From positions 111,758,501 through 111,822,500 of the forward strand of contig NC_091245.1 of the NCBI RefSeq assembly GCF_042477335.2: a DNA stretch of 64,000 bases, given 5' to 3'. Each line of letters begins with the position of its first letter. Position 1 is the first letter of the stretch. This DNA comes from Ovis canadensis. Taxonomy: Eukaryota; Chordata; Mammalia; Artiodactyla; Bovidae. Under the pieces are notes generated by a model that worked only from the letters and a program-made list of their open reading frames with translations, searched no databases and was not told the origin of the DNA. The position numbers and the translations under genes were made by a program. Below are positions 63,548-64,000 of the stretch, one piece after another.

Positions 63548-63828
63548 TTGGAGAAGGCAATGTCACCCCACTCCAGTACTCTTGCCTGGAAAATCCCATG
63601 GATGGAGGAGCCTGGTGGGCTGCAGTCCATGGGGTCGCTAAGAGTCGGACACGACTGAGTGACTTCACTTTCACTTTTCTCTTTCCTGCATTGGAGAAGG
63701 AAATGGCAACCCACTCCAGTGTTCTTGCCTGGAGAATCCCAGGGACGGCGGAGCCTGGTAGGCTGCCATCTATGGGGTCGCACAGACTTGGACACGACTG
63801 AAGCGACTCAGCAGCAGCAGCAGTGTCA
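63548..63828 (+). mobile_element. BovA2/ART2A dimeric SINE
   Basis: Two BovA units joined by cttcactttcacttttctc, ending in a (CAG)n repeat at 63810-63822. Well preserved. Confidence 0.93.
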
Positions 63829-64000
63829 GAATTCTGTGCTAATGCGTCTTTCTCCCGAGCAACCATGTGCTTCTGGTGGGCAGGGACTTATTTCTGTAAC
63901 TGCTTCCACCCAGCACATTACCTGGTACTTGGGCTCCACGAGAGTTTGTTGAATGAAGAGTTATAAGCCCTAACCTAGCCTTTTCTGTTGGACATCTGGG

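Noticed and set aside
56000-64000. First exon of KCNJ9
   Set aside because: Expected next by synteny, but no GIRK3-like coding sequence or second CpG island is seen before the window ends.

Overview
The window is mammalian nuclear DNA from a ruminant, most likely a bovid (cattle, buffalo, sheep or goat). Two intact single-coding-exon genes are recognisable, PIGM and KCNJ10. They sit among repeats diagnostic of ruminants: Bov-tA and BovA2/ART2A tRNA-Glu SINEs, CHR SINEs and BovB LINEs. Older mammalian MIR, L2, MER5A and CR1/L3 relics are also present. Gene order and strands match the PIGM-KCNJ10 interval of human 1q23.2. The species cannot be fixed by eye.

Layout: 1-11 kb is intergenic or the 3' side of PIGM, with SINEs, an L2, a MER5A and two short BovB 3' fragments. 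PIGM (minus strand, ATG at 12340, stop at 11069) is one uninterrupted 423-codon exon with a CpG-rich, ETS/CCAAT/GC-box promoter just above it. 13-19 kb is repeat-rich intergenic sequence. KCNJ10 (minus strand) covers about 36 kb: a predicted 3'UTR near 18985-22931, the complete 379-codon Kir4.1 coding exon at 22932-24071, whose splice acceptor abuts the ATG, a roughly 31-kb intron, and a predicted noncoding exon 1 ending in a clean donor at 54962/54961 inside a CpG island at about 54.95-55.66 kb. 55.7-64 kb is upstream flank. By human synteny KCNJ9 should lie beyond the right edge; none of it is seen here.

The KCNJ10 intron holds most of the unusual material: a 2.26-kb BovB retroposon inserted in an L2 with a recognisable target duplication, an L1 nested in a CHR SINE, an ancient CR1/L3 remnant, a disabled processed pseudogene of AAMDC on the opposite strand, a divergent CTCF-motif pair near 39.3 kb, and a SOX/POU motif cluster near 47.65 kb that is a candidate neural or glial enhancer. 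In the upstream flank there is a 52-bp minisatellite, a BovB inserted head-on into another BovB giving a roughly 0.5-kb-armed inverted repeat, and a compact cluster of CTCF-like motifs at 62.06-62.19 kb.

The two genes are not a pathway. PIGM adds the first mannose in GPI-anchor synthesis in the ER and looks like a housekeeping CpG-promoter gene. KCNJ10 encodes a glial, renal and cochlear inward-rectifier K+ channel subunit. I found no undescribed multi-gene system. The most testable new material is regulatory (CTCF pairs, SOX/POU cluster) and structural (nested and inverted retroposons, AAMDC pseudogene).
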